A stretch of 64,000 bases of DNA from an uncultured Candidatus Melainabacteria bacterium (GCA_934692625.1 CAKUUC010000009.1:1-64000); one strand, 5' to 3'. Shown: positions 1-9,200, numbered from the stretch's first letter. Notes: generated by a model from the sequence alone, not told the origin. A program made the numbers and translations.

Positions 1-3000
1 ACCTGAAATTGTTTTATCCAATGTTCCTGACAAATTCAATGTTCCGGAATTATTTATAGTACCTGTTAAATTGCTTGTACTTGAAATTACTTCGCCACTG
101 TTAATTAAATTCCCAATATTTGCATTTACTGTTAATTTCCCCGATCCATTCACATTAATATCTTGAGAAATTACAGCATTATTTGTAACGGTATTAAGAA
201 TATTCGTTGAACCACTTCCGGTAATTTCTTTTTCAACATTCCCTTCTCCCAAATTTAACGTTCCGTTATTAGTTAAGGCAACATCTAAATTATTTGCATT
301 AATCTCTAAAACTCCTGAATTTATAGCTGTTGTTCCGGAAATTTTACCATCAATAATATTGTTATTTGTAAAATTTAAATTACCATTATTGTTTGTAATA
401 ACAGTTTCGTTTCCTGTGAGTTTTATGTCAGAAATGTTTAAAGTAGATCCTGAATTCACAACAAAAGAAGTTTTTCCATCTAAATCTAATTCAGATAAAA
501 TAAGTTTTCCCAAAGAGTCTGTTTTTGTTGCCCCAACAATGTTTAGGTTTTTGTATATTGAACCAAGACTATCTGAAACTTTATAGTTTGCCGGAGTTTT
601 GTTGCCGAGAGAATCTTCGTCCAAAAGATTAAATGTTTTATCTAAAATATTGCCGTTAGAATCTTTTAGTTCGGTATTAGTCAATGCAACCAAGGCATCT
701 GCTATTGTTGCGACAGTACTTGTATCAATTTTGGTAACCTTTATATTAAGACTGTCATTTGTTGTATTCGTTTTGCCCAGCCCTAATGTTCCATAAATAT
801 CTTTTGTTGTTGTGATATCGCCAAATAAATCTTTATAATTTGCTGTCGGTGTTAGAGGGTTAGTTTTGGTCGAAACAATTTGTGTTATTTTTCCTGCAGT
901 TGATGCTAATTTGTTGCTCAATGTAAGTTGTAAGTTATCAGTATTATCATTGTTTTGAATTATTTGGATTTTTAGATTTTTATCCAAAATATCATTAAAA
1001 GAATTATCTGCAAAATTCAAACTGTCAAGGGTTATAAAACCGCTTGAAGAGGCTTTTGTCGTAAATCCGTCTGCTATTTTATCGCCTATTGCGTAATCTA
1101 ATTTATCTCCACTTGTTTTTGATAAATCTAAATCAATATTATATTTTGCACTTGCACCGGAATTTAGCGAATTAAATTCAGAGAAATTTTGAATTATTCC
1201 ATCTGCCGTATCAATAACAACATTCCCGTCAACTGTAACATTTGCTCCACCTTTAATATCAGCCTTATCAAAAAGTTTAATTGTACCTGTGGAATCTCCG
1301 GTCAATAGCACATTATAACCGTTTACACCATTAATATAATCATTTAATAATATTGTACCACTTGTCGTTGCATTTAATGTAAGAGTTTTGCCTGGTGTAC
1401 CAACATTAATTGCTTCATAATTCTTTGTTGCTCCACCGTCAGTTGAAACATAGTTGCCTGTGAATTCAGTCGAACCGCTATTATTTGCATTAATCGTTAA
1501 ATCTTGCATGGTATATATAGCACCGCCTGATGCATTGCTTCCGCCATCAGATATTGCATAATTGTTTTTGAAAACAGAATTATTTATCGCCTTAATAATC
1601 GCAATATTACTAATAGCTCCGCCATACGCTCCCTTTGTTGAATCTGTCGATTCTGTTTTGGCATAATTATTCTCAAATGTGCTGTTTATTGAGTCAATAA
1701 TTGCGTTTTTATAATAACTATCAGATTTCATATAAAAATTTGATATTGCTCCACCGTAAGCACTATTTCTATTCGACAAAACATAGTTTCCGCTAAAGTA
1801 AGCTTTTATATTTCCAATTTGAGCAATATCGTTATCTTTTGAACTCTCAACATAGTTTGCAATAACACCACCATTTGCAACAAGCACTGCTGATTGAACA
1901 TAGTTATTTTTATAAGTTCCTAAAATTGCATCTTCAACAGGAATTCTATTATTATTTTCATCAAGTGTATAACCAATCCCGACAAAAGCATTTCCTTGAC
2001 CATTGATAGAATTGGAAATTACACCACCACTTGCATCCACTACTTTTGAATTTGAGAACAGGGAATTGCCGACATATTCACCATTTATGCTTTTTATAAT
2101 AGCAGAACCTTGACATGATTGGATTGAATTTGCAATGATTGTTCCGGATGCATGCCTGTCACTCTGAGCCCTTGTATCTTCAATAGTACTCTGTGAAATA
2201 TTACTTTCCAAACGGTTATTAGAAACTTGTTTTAAATTTATATCTCCAATACTAACCGTAGTGTTTATTGTTTTTATACCACCATGAAGAAAATTATAAA
2301 TAATTCCGCCACGCGCATTATCACTACAATCGACAGCAACTAAATTATTATTACTAATTTCATCAACAGTTACATCACCGTTTTTCGAAATAACAGTAGC
2401 ATTTTCTACAGGAACTAATGCCGAACGAAATAATAACGAAGTTATATTCGTTGCATTTATAGTGTTTCCATGAATTTGTCTTACTGTAAGCTTGCCTATA
2501 TTAGATGCGATTGTTGAATCATTCGGTAACTCTCTTAAATACAATACAAAACCGGTAGAAGTAGAAGTTTCACGACCAATAATAGTGTTATCATTAATTC
2601 CAATAATGGTGTTATTATTAATTTCCCCAATATTTATGTCATTGACTTTTGCACCTTGAAGATTTATTACTCCGCCACGCAAAAAATTCATCTCAAATTT
2701 GTTATTTGAAACAGAATCTATTGAAATCGAATTAATGTTCCCTGCAACATTTGTAATCAATCCATTTATATCGGTTTTTGCTTTTATAGTGTTTCCTATT
2801 ATTTGCCCAATTTTAAGCTCGCCATTAACCGTTCCGCTTTCATTGTATATTAGCCCACCATCAATTTTTAAATTTGAATTAATTTCATTATTGGAAAAAG
2901 AACCAATATGCAAATTATCAATTTTTCCAAGTTTGTTGTAAATAAACCCACCTATAACCGAATTATTAGTAGCAGTTATAGTATTATTTTTTACTTCATT

Positions 3001-3756
3001 CCAATTTATTGATTGAACACTGCTATTCTCATTATTTAAAATTCCGCCGTAAACAACAGCTTTTGCGGTAATTTTATTTTTATTTACATCACCGTTCAAA
3101 TTCAATTCGCCAATAGGTGTTAGTGTTCTTCTATTGTAAATCAAACCTCCATAAACATTTCCTACTGATGTCATTTCGTTCTCAATTAAATCTGTTATAA
3201 CTCCTTTTGATTTTGCCGTTTGAATATATATCGTTCCTCCAGAAATATTTTTAGTAGTATTTACGCTGCTTGAAGAAACACTAACCTTATTCAAAGTTGT
3301 ATCACAATCTTGTAAAAACAAAACAGACCCATTTGGATAGGCAGATGTTGTTCTACCGCTAATATCAATATTTTCCAATGATATAGTTGTATTTGCATTA
3401 TTAACATTTATACTAGAATTTTTCCCAGTATATTTCATGTTTTTGAGAGTTAAACTTGAATTATCGACAAATGTAAATCTTGAATCTTTTTCATTTTTTA
3501 GACTATTCCCCTCACCATCAATTTCAATTGCATTAGTACCAACAGGAATAACCTTCGATTCCGAAATATCAATATCTTTTGCAAACAGTATTTTAGTAGG
3601 CTCAGTCGCATTTTTTATCTCTTTTAGCAACTCCTCCTTTGACGACACTGTAACATCTTTTGCAATAGCAAAATTATTACCACTTAACAGGAGTAATAAG
3701 ATGGCGGAATATAGTAATATTTTACTTTTATTTCGTTCTGTTTTCAGCTTTCTCAT
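1..3756 (-). CDS. Pmp-like beta-helix surface protein (partial, C-terminus outside window)
   Basis: Minus-strand frame that starts at ATG 3756 and reads without a stop to the left edge, so at least 1252 residues. Residues 1-34 form a signal peptide: a basic start (MRKLKTERNKSK), a leucine-rich core and an A-I-A-K end. The body is rich in N, S, T, I and G, with many short GG-[AIFLVT]-I-[YS]-N segments (GGAIYT, GGAISN, GGLIYN) and F-x-x-N segments (FENNYA, FKNNYA, FTGNYV). GGAI and FxxN are the hallmark repeats of polymorphic outer membrane (Pmp) passenger domains, which fold as right-handed beta-helices. Further on the repeats become NNGTLNL/NSGTLNL-type. An outer-membrane or surface adhesin role is inferred. 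A C-terminal autotransporter barrel or other anchor would lie beyond the window and cannot be seen. I read the frame in sections and checked it at several points; no frameshift was found. Confidence 0.8.
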   Translation of the reverse strand, partial: MRKLKTERNKSKILLYSAILLLLLSGNNFAIAKDVTVSSKEELLKEIKNATEPTKILFAKDIDISESKVIPVGTNAIEIDGEGNSLKNEKDSRFTFVDNSSLTLKNMKYTGKNSSINVNNANTTISLENIDISGRTTSAYPNGSVLFLQDCDTTLNKVSVSSSSVNTTKNISGGTIYIQTAKSKGVITDLIENEMTSVGNVYGGLIYNRRTLTPIGELNLNGDVNKNKITAKAVVYGGILNNENSSVQSINWNEVKNNTITATNNSVIGGFIYNKLGKIDNLHIGSFSNNEINSNLKIDGGLIYNESGTVNGELKIGQIIGNTIKAKTDINGLITNVAGNINSISIDSVSNNKFEMNFLRGGVINLQGAKVNDINIGEINNNTIIGINDNTIIGRETSTSTGFVLYLRELPNDSTIASNIGKLTVRQIHGNTINATNITSLLFRSALVPVENATVISKNGDVTVDEISNNNLVAVDCSDNARGGIIYNFLHGGIKTINTTVSIGDINLKQVSNNRLESNISQSTIEDTRAQSDRHASGTIIANSIQSCQGSAIIKSINGEYVGNSLFSNSKVVDASGGVISNSINGQGNAFVGIGYTLDENNNRIPVEDAILGTYKNNYVQSAVLVANGGVIANYVESSKDNDIAQIGNIKAYFSGNYVLSNRNSAYGGAISNFYMKSDSYYKNAIIDSINSTFENNYAKTESTDSTKGAYGGAISNIAIIKAINNSVFKNNYAISDGGSNASGGAIYTMQDLTINANNSGSTEFTGNYVSTDGGATKNYEAINVGTPGKTLTLNATTSGTILLNDYINGVNGYNVLLTGDSTGTIKLFDKADIKGGANVTVDGNVVIDTADGIIQNFSEFNSLNSGASAKYNIDLDLSKTSGDKLDYAIGDKIADGFTTKASSSGFITLDSLNFADNSFNDILDKNLKIQIIQNNDNTDNLQLTLSNKLASTAGKITQIVSTKTNPLTPTANYKDLFGDITTTKDIYGTLGLGKTNTTNDSLNIKVTKIDTSTVATIADALVALTNTELKDSNGNILDKTFNLLDEDSLGNKTPANYKVSDSLGSIYKNLNIVGATKTDSLGKLILSELDLDGKTSFVVNSGSTLNISDIKLTGNETVITNNNGNLNFTNNNIIDGKISGTTAINSGVLEINANNLDVALTNNGTLNLGEGNVEKEITGSGSTNILNTVTNNAVISQDINVNGSGKLTVNANIGNLINSGEVISSTSNLTGTINNSGTLNLSGTLDKTISG

Positions 3757-4274
3757 AACAACTACTATTATTATAACCTAAATAGATTATAAATACAGAT
3801 ATACTGCACCTATTACTCCTAAAAAAACTTCGAAAATAGATTTCCTAAAATCTATTTTACCAAACTCAATAAAATTGCATATAAGAAAAAATTATTATTT
3901 TAGAATATATTCAACTCAACATGTAATATATTGCCCCTTTCAAAAAATTTAACAATGGATATTTTCTCATTAAAAAGAGATTGCGGAAGTTGGGTTCGCT
4001 GAATTCAAGTCAGCAATAATTTCTTCAAAGGGTGAATGTATCGAAAGCATTAAAAAAGAGCCCGTAGGCTCTGATTTTAATTGTTCTAGTTGTTTTAAAT
4101 GGTGGAACTTCACATACGGTTTAACACTCCAAACTCTTAAAATTGTTTAGTATAATTGGCTTTTGAGTACGTTAGAAAGTTGCAATTTTTCTGAAATAAT
4201 GTTTCAAGTATAGTTTTGTAATAAGCAAGCAATTTTTTAATACAAATTGTTTTATATATTATATAGGAGAATAA
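3757..4274. other. Intergenic region with an inverted repeat and a direct-repeat copy
   Basis: About 520 bp between two divergent genes. It holds an 11-bp inverted repeat at 3833-3843/3848-3858 (AAAATAGATTT, loop CCTA, AAATCTATTTT), placed where an operator for the large surface-protein gene could lie, and repeat copy A at 3971-4097. No convincing gene or sigma-70 promoter was found. Confidence 0.5.
3971..4097 (+). repeat. Direct repeat copy A (about 127 bp)
   Basis: Nearly identical to 5391-5518, in the same orientation. Together the copies bracket the ART-GNAT gene. It contains a small hairpin, AGAGCC-CGTA-GGCTCT (4057-4072), followed by ATTTT, like an intrinsic terminator. One frame is open through the copy and reads EIAEVGFAEFKSAI, so it may be the 3' remnant of a gene together with its terminator. 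Several differences between the copies fall at third codon positions or are conservative. Confidence 0.75.
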
Positions 4275-5375
4275 ATGGGAATAATTGGAAAAGTTACACC
4301 AAAAATCTATGAATATTTACGATTTGCAGGAAAATCTTCTGTTTTAGAAGTAAAACCGATTAGCAGAGTAAATGTTAGCGGATTAAAATATAATGCGAAT
4401 TTTGCACAATCTTTAAAGTACAAACCAGAAGAAATTAGTTCAGCATATAGAGAATATGCGAAAAGCCCATACATAAATTATTATTTACGAGAAGGGGTTC
4501 CTCTTTCAGAACAAAATAATAAACTTGTTAGTTGCTTAAAACAAGGAATTCGAGAATCAATCCCTAAAACTGGAAAGTTTTATCGAGGGATACAAAATTG
4601 TCCGGATGAAAAAACTGCAGAAAAACTTATTTTTCAAAACTCAGGATTTACCTCAGTAACACCCGAAATTAACAAAAACTATGCTAAATCATTTGCAGTA
4701 GGCAAAAATAGTGCTATTGTTGAGTTTGATTTAAAGAAACCACTTAAAGGTTTTCAAGAAAATAATTACGAAGTAATATTTGATACAAAAGCTTTCACAT
4801 CTGACAAATATAAAATTAAAAAAGTCAAAGATAGCTTATTTAGGGTTACAGAAAAAAATGAAGCTGTTAAATTTGCGCCTATTACTCAACATTTTGAAGA
4901 AGGTGGCTCTTTAGTTTTTGGAACACTTCCAGATAATTATGTGTCAAAATCAAGAGAATTTATCAAAGCACATACTGTAACATATAAATTTGGCCCATAT
5001 AAAGGACAAACAAAAACATTTCCCGATAGTTGGGAAGAAACTCAATCTATTTTGCCACATTATCATATTGATAAATTATGGAGTAATGGAAAAGGAAGTG
5101 GCACAAATTCTGTTCAATCCGTAGTAAGAAAAAGTGTTAATGATCCTAAAACCGCAGGACGAGTAACATTAGATGCTTGTTGTATTGATGGCAAAACATC
5201 ACCGGCCGGATTTTATTATAAATTAGGTTTCCGATTTAAAGACCAAAAAATGAATAAACAGTTAGAAGAATGGATTGTGAATGGAGGTAAACGAGAAAAT
5301 TCACCATTTTTAACAGGTATGATGTACTTACCAGCAGAAAATATAGAACATTGTTTAAACTATAAGGTTATTTAA
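4275..5375 (+). CDS. ADP-ribosyltransferase-like / GNAT acetyltransferase fusion protein
   Basis: 366 aa, with ATG after TATAGGAGAATAA. The N-terminal half resembles the arginine-type ADP-ribosyltransferase fold seen in many bacterial toxins: FYRGIQ with R104, then GFTSVT (124-129, the STS-like strand), then NYEVIFDTKAF with E166 in the position of the catalytic glutamate. The usual first residue of the E-x-E/Q-x-E pair is N164 here, so activity or target type is uncertain. The C-terminal half (about 200-366) looks like a GNAT acetyltransferase: a GKGSGTNSVQ acetyl-CoA loop, then VTLDACCIDGKTSPAGFYYKLGFRF. A similar SPA-x-[FH]Y-x-x-LGFR block occurs in the GNAT gene at 9201. There is no signal peptide. 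The gene sits alone between two direct repeats, which suggests acquisition as a unit. An effector or toxin role is inference; the domain calls rest on motifs only. Confidence 0.6.
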   Translation: MGIIGKVTPKIYEYLRFAGKSSVLEVKPISRVNVSGLKYNANFAQSLKYKPEEISSAYREYAKSPYINYYLREGVPLSEQNNKLVSCLKQGIRESIPKTGKFYRGIQNCPDEKTAEKLIFQNSGFTSVTPEINKNYAKSFAVGKNSAIVEFDLKKPLKGFQENNYEVIFDTKAFTSDKYKIKKVKDSLFRVTEKNEAVKFAPITQHFEEGGSLVFGTLPDNYVSKSREFIKAHTVTYKFGPYKGQTKTFPDSWEETQSILPHYHIDKLWSNGKGSGTNSVQSVVRKSVNDPKTAGRVTLDACCIDGKTSPAGFYYKLGFRFKDQKMNKQLEEWIVNGGKRENSPFLTGMMYLPAENIEHCLNYKVI

Positions 5376-5390
5376 CCTCGTAAAACTTGC

Positions 5391-5518
5391 TAAAAAAGAG
5401 ATTGCGGAAGTTGGATTCGCTGAATTCAAGTCAGCAATAATTTCTTCAAAAGATAAATGTATCAAAAGCATTAAAAAAGAGCCCTTAGGCTCTGATTTTA
5501 ATTGTTCTTGTTGTTTTA
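5391..5518 (+). repeat. Direct repeat copy B (about 127 bp) with terminator-like hairpin
   Basis: Second copy of the repeat at 3971-4097, starting 15 bp after the stop of the ART-GNAT gene. It carries the hairpin GAGCC-CTTA-GGCTC (about 5478-5493) followed by a T-rich stretch, so it can act as the terminator of the upstream gene. Differences from copy A are scattered substitutions, so the duplication is not brand new. Confidence 0.75.
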
Positions 5519-5522
5519 TATT

Positions 5523-5594
5523 TGGGCCCGGAGGGATTCGAACCCACGACCAAAGGATTATGAGTCCTCTGCGCTACCGCTGCGCCACAGGCCC
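5523..5594 (-). tRNA. tRNA-Met (anticodon CAT)
   Basis: 72-nt cloverleaf on the minus strand. The acceptor GGGCCTG pairs with CGGGCCC, the anticodon loop is CTCATAA, and the T arm contains GGTTCGAATCC. CCA is not encoded. It lacks the GGG/CCC anticodon stem and the 1-72 mismatch of initiator tRNA, so it is an elongator Met or a lysidine-modified Ile2 (CAU). The two cannot be told apart by eye. Confidence 0.9.
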
Positions 5595-5715
5595 GTGACG
5601 ACTTGTCTTTTACGAAATTCCACTAACCTTTTTTCTCAATCTCTTTTAGAGTTTTTACCAACGATTAGTGTTATCTCTCTTCAAGATTGTAGCATAAAAC
5701 TTTTATTTTGCAAAT

Positions 5716-6738
5716 CTATTTTGTGTGTTTGTCGATTTTTTCGGACAAATACGTTGAAAATATTGGCAATATTCCGTAGTATATTGATGCGAAAATTAAT
5801 GTTGGTCTTAATATATTTATCCCTTCAATATATTTCAAAACTTTTGGGTCTGCGGCATTCAACTGTTTGAATTTTTCTATAAATTTTCCGGTTTTCTTTT
5901 TCATTAACTTATCAACCCCATAGCCGCCAATCAATGTAACTCCTGTAGAAATAATATTGTTATATATAAGTGCTTTTTTTCTATTTTCTTTTATTCGCTT
6001 ACTTGTTGCGGTTTGGTGGCAATTGGTTGCGGTTAATAAAATATCTGTTGCTGCTGTTAAATGTTTAGCGATATCTTTGTCATTTTTCTCATATTTCTTT
6101 GCAATATTTTGAACTTTTGGATTGTTAATTCCTTTAGCAACTCCTTTGGCTATTTTATCTACAAAATGACCTGTAAAAAATACATTTTTCTCTTTTTGAA
6201 TATCAAAATTGTTTTGAAATTGCGGTTTGTTTTTCTTTTCTACCGGTGTTTTTTTGTTAAGTAAGTCCATAATTACCGGAATTAATGCAACTGTCAAAAC
6301 GGATTTTGGTATGGCTGTCAAAAGTCCTGTTCCGAGTTTATAAAATTGCGTAATCATTCGGTAGCTTCTTGAATTTGTGAGAGCTTTTGTATCTGATTGC
6401 AAGTTTTTTATTGTGTTTTTGTTTAGAAATTTATCAGGGGTGTCATCAATTCTTTTTACTGCAAGTTCAAGTGGTAATGTAATTGATTCAAGCATCGCAA
6501 ATTTTATAAGACCTGAACAAATTGAATTTGACATTGCATATTGCTTGTTTTCTTTTTCAACGTTCGGAGTCATGCTTATCATAAGAGGGCGAACACCGAT
6601 TGTCATAAGCAATGAGGTTGTAGCCGAAAACGAGGTGCCATGTTCTGATAATTTTTCGAGTCCTTTTAGCAATTTTTTATTGGTTAAAATTTTATTTGTG
6701 AAATTTTGGTGTGTAATCTTTTGAACATTCATTGCCAT
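5716..6738 (-). CDS. Uncharacterised multi-pass membrane protein
   Basis: 340 aa. I do not recognise a named family. Several hydrophobic stretches look like membrane helices: about 40-60 (ATTSLLMTIGVRPLMI), 75-95, 150-170 (TAIPKSVLTVALIPVIMDLL), 265-285 (NNIISTGVTLIGGYGVD) and 310-330 (PTLIFASIYYGILPIF). A basic, soluble loop lies between about 175 and 240. The N-terminus (VQKITHQNFTNK) and an internal VFFTGHF near residue 187 resemble the F-x-G signature of neighbouring proteins. The 687-aa membrane protein at 59265 also has both an N-terminal and an internal AFTG block, so the two may share an architecture. An in-frame ATG two codons downstream of the first is an alternative start. Confidence 0.6.
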   Translation of the reverse strand: MAMNVQKITHQNFTNKILTNKKLLKGLEKLSEHGTSFSATTSLLMTIGVRPLMISMTPNVEKENKQYAMSNSICSGLIKFAMLESITLPLELAVKRIDDTPDKFLNKNTIKNLQSDTKALTNSRSYRMITQFYKLGTGLLTAIPKSVLTVALIPVIMDLLNKKTPVEKKNKPQFQNNFDIQKEKNVFFTGHFVDKIAKGVAKGINNPKVQNIAKKYEKNDKDIAKHLTAATDILLTATNCHQTATSKRIKENRKKALIYNNIISTGVTLIGGYGVDKLMKKKTGKFIEKFKQLNAADPKVLKYIEGINILRPTLIFASIYYGILPIFSTYLSEKIDKHTK

Positions 6739-6822
6739 ATCCTATTTATATTAGACAACGCTAAAGCAATAAAGTAAAAGTCTTTTGATAAAACTTTACT
6801 TTATGCTTAAACTTTTTGTTTT

Positions 6823-6831
6823 TGATATACT
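6823..6831 (+). promoter_or_regulatory. Extended -10 promoter of the Lrp gene
   Basis: TGATATACT is an extended -10 element (TGn-TATACT) 22 bp before the chosen ATG of the Lrp-family gene. No good -35 lies at the standard distance, as is usual for extended -10 promoters. Confidence 0.5.
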
Positions 6832-6853
6832 TTGTGTAGTAATGGAGAAAACA

Positions 6854-7336
6854 ATGAGAGATGAATTATTATCTGTAATCGAGAAAAATAGCCGAATTGA
6901 TTTTAGTGAATTGGCGGTTTTGCTCGGAACCAGTGAAGAAGAAGTTTTAAAAGAATTATCGCAACTTGAAAAAGATGGCGTAATTTGTGGTTATCATACA
7001 TTGATAAATTGGGAAAAAACAAGTATTGAGAAAGTTACCGGATTGATTGAAGTTAAGGTTACTCCGCAAAGAGGTCGTGGCTTCGATAATATTGCGGAAA
7101 GAATTTATAACTATCCTGAAGTTAAGGCTGTATATTTGATTTCAGGCGGGTACGATTTATTAGTAATTTTGGAAGAAAAATCTTTGAAAGAAATTGCCAA
7201 TTTTGTGACGGATAAACTTTCAACTCTTGATTCTGTATTGAGTACGGCGACTCATTTTATTTTGAAAAAATACAAGGATCACGGAACTATTTTGAATAGG
7301 GAAGAAAAGGACGAAAGAGAGGTAATTACACCATGA
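6854..7336 (+). CDS. Lrp/AsnC-family transcriptional regulator
   Basis: 160 aa from ATG 6854. This start is preferred over ATG 6842 and the upstream frame start because GGAG (6844-6847) sits 6 nt before it and the HTH then begins normally. Residues 1-60 are a winged-helix DNA-binding domain (RDELLSVIEKNSRIDFSELA, then EVLKELSQLEKDGVICGYH). Residues 70-150 are an AsnC/Lrp ligand-binding (RAM) domain (VTGLIEVKV, VKAVYLISGGYDLLV, TATHFILKKY). The stop overlaps the ATG of the aminotransferase gene, so they form an operon. The regulator probably controls this pair in response to an amino acid. The same pairing is common in bacteria. Confidence 0.85.
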   Translation: MRDELLSVIEKNSRIDFSELAVLLGTSEEEVLKELSQLEKDGVICGYHTLINWEKTSIEKVTGLIEVKVTPQRGRGFDNIAERIYNYPEVKAVYLISGGYDLLVILEEKSLKEIANFVTDKLSTLDSVLSTATHFILKKYKDHGTILNREEKDEREVITP

Positions 7337-8499
7337 GAAATTTTCTTTCCGACAAAATTGTAAATATTAAACCTTCAGGGATAAGAAAATTTTTTGACAT
7401 TGTCAGTGAGATGGAAGATGCAATATCTCTAGGTGTTGGAGAGCCAGATTTTGACACTCCTTGGCATATCCGAGATGAAGGGATTTATGCTTTTGAAAGG
7501 GGTAAGACTTTTTATACATCAAATGCCGGTTTGAAAGACTTGCGACAAGAAATTTCAAAATATTTGCAACGTTCTCAAAATGTTAAATATGATTCTGATA
7601 GCGAAATTTTAGTAACTGTAGGTGGATCTGAAGCGATTGATATCGGTTTGCGAGCGGTTGTTAATCCTGATGATGAGGTTATTATTCCGCAACCGTCTTA
7701 CGTATCGTATGAACCTTGTGCAATATTGGCAGGTGCTAAACCTGTGATATTAGAGTTGAGGGCTGAAGATGAATTTAGGCTTACTCCAGAACTCCTTTTG
7801 AGTAAAATTACTGATAAAACAAAAATTTTGATTTTGCCGTTTCCAAACAATCCTACCGGTGCAATTATGGAACGTGAGGATTTGGAGAAAATTGCAAAGA
7901 TTATTATTGAAAAAGATATTTTGGTAATGTCTGATGAAATTTATTCGGAATTAACTTATTCAGGCAAACATGTTTCAATTACTTCAATTGCCGGCATGAA
8001 AGAACGTACAATCTTGATTAATGGTTTTTCAAAGGCTTATGCTATGACCGGTTGGAGATTGGGTTATGCTTGCGGTCCGAAAGAAATTATTAAACAAATG
8101 ACAAAAATCCATCAATATGCGATTATGTGCGCTCCTACGACCAGTCAATATGCGGCGATTGAAGCACTGAAAAATGGTGATGAAGATGTTTTGAAAATGC
8201 GTCAAGCGTACAATATGCGTAGAAGATTTCTTATTGATGCTTTCAAAAAAATGAAATTAGATTGTTTTGAGCCATTTGGTGCTTTTTATGTTTTCCCTTG
8301 TATCAAGGAATTTGGAATGACAAGTGAAGAATTTGCAACAAGATTTTTGAAAGAAGAAAAAGTTGCAGTAGTTCCTGGGACAGCGTTTGGTGCTTGCGGG
8401 GAAGGCTTTTTGAGAATTTCTTATGCATATTCGTTGGAAAATCTAAAAGTTGCGATTGGACGATTAGAAAAATTTGTTGAAAAATTGCGTAAGGAGTAA
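7333..8499 (+). CDS. Class I/II pyridoxal-phosphate aminotransferase
   Basis: 388 aa, the usual length for the family. Its ATG overlaps the regulator's stop (ATGA). Fold-type I markers are visible: GVGEPDFDTPWHI near the N-terminus, the cofactor loop GGSEAID, FPNNPTGAI, the VMSDEIYSEL aspartate and the Schiff-base lysine K234 in GFSKAYAMTGWRLGY. A C-terminal arginine that binds the substrate carboxylate is in GFLRISYAYS. The sequence resembles the PatA/aspartate aminotransferase group. The exact amino donor cannot be decided; aspartate, aromatic or alanine specificity are all possible. It is expected in the cytoplasm and is co-transcribed with, and probably controlled by, the Lrp protein. Confidence 0.85.
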   Translation: MRNFLSDKIVNIKPSGIRKFFDIVSEMEDAISLGVGEPDFDTPWHIRDEGIYAFERGKTFYTSNAGLKDLRQEISKYLQRSQNVKYDSDSEILVTVGGSEAIDIGLRAVVNPDDEVIIPQPSYVSYEPCAILAGAKPVILELRAEDEFRLTPELLLSKITDKTKILILPFPNNPTGAIMEREDLEKIAKIIIEKDILVMSDEIYSELTYSGKHVSITSIAGMKERTILINGFSKAYAMTGWRLGYACGPKEIIKQMTKIHQYAIMCAPTTSQYAAIEALKNGDEDVLKMRQAYNMRRRFLIDAFKKMKLDCFEPFGAFYVFPCIKEFGMTSEEFATRFLKEEKVAVVPGTAFGACGEGFLRISYAYSLENLKVAIGRLEKFVEKLRKE

Positions 8500-8590
8500 T
8501 TTATTTATAAAATTTAACACATAAAATAGCCTAATCGGGTATGTTTTTTGATGTATTTTTCAGATTAAATTTATTTAGTTTGGAGTTGTT

Positions 8591-9154
8591 ATGCGAAAAC
8601 TTATCCCGATATATTTAGTTTTAATTCTTATGGCATTTGTAATTGTGCAAAAAGTCAAGGCTGAAAACGTACATTTCAATAATTTTATTTATACATTAAA
8701 GTCCGGAGATATTTCAAATCGAAAATCTGTAGTGAAAAATGAATATTATAGACGTGACGAAAATAAGGACTATTGGACCAGTGCTATTCAAATTTCTTAT
8801 TATCCTGAGATTACAAACCCACTAAAATATGCAGCGGAAACTGATAAAAAAATTGAAAGTAAAGAAAACTTGTTGTTGCTGAAATTTATTCAAAATAAAA
8901 AACAAAATGTTGCAATAATCAGTTATCTTGAAAATATTGTTCAAAATGATAAAACTTATTTTATATATAACCTTTGCAAATATGAAAAACACCCTAAGAA
9001 AGGAATTTTAGAACTTAAATTTTCTAAAAAATACGTGTTTAATACCAAAGAAGAAATTACCCAAATTGGTAAAGAAATTAAATCTATAAATAATGATTAT
9101 ATGGAACAAATGGTTATTTTACATATTCCGGCAATTGTTGAAAAAGAATTTTAA
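8591..9154 (+). CDS. Small exported protein of unknown function
   Basis: 187 aa with a clear signal peptide: MRK, then LIPIYLVLILMAFVIV, ending near VKA-EN at about residue 25. The mature part is lysine- and asparagine-rich with alternating beta-type segments (LLLLKFIQNKKQNVAIISYLENIV, YFIYNLCKYEKHPKKGILELKF). I recognise no domain. TTTGGAGTTGTTATG gives a reasonable ribosome binding site. It is followed 46 bp later by the GNAT gene, possibly in one transcript. Confidence 0.65.
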   Translation: MRKLIPIYLVLILMAFVIVQKVKAENVHFNNFIYTLKSGDISNRKSVVKNEYYRRDENKDYWTSAIQISYYPEITNPLKYAAETDKKIESKENLLLLKFIQNKKQNVAIISYLENIVQNDKTYFIYNLCKYEKHPKKGILELKFSKKYVFNTKEEITQIGKEIKSINNDYMEQMVILHIPAIVEKEF

Positions 9155-9200
9155 AAATTTTTTACTAGCAAATTTAATTTTTACAGGTTTTTGCTGTTGT

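Noticed and set aside
359..3781. Several short plus-strand frames (80-115 codons) in the first 3.8 kb.
   Set aside because: They are antisense to a continuous, in-frame minus-strand gene with a signal peptide and repeats; their own sequences lack any family features and ribosome binding sites.
5502..5870. 122-codon plus-strand frame covering the tRNA-Met.
   Set aside because: It runs through the tRNA gene antisense (the familiar GPGGIRTHD translation artefact) and into the 3' end of a minus-strand gene.
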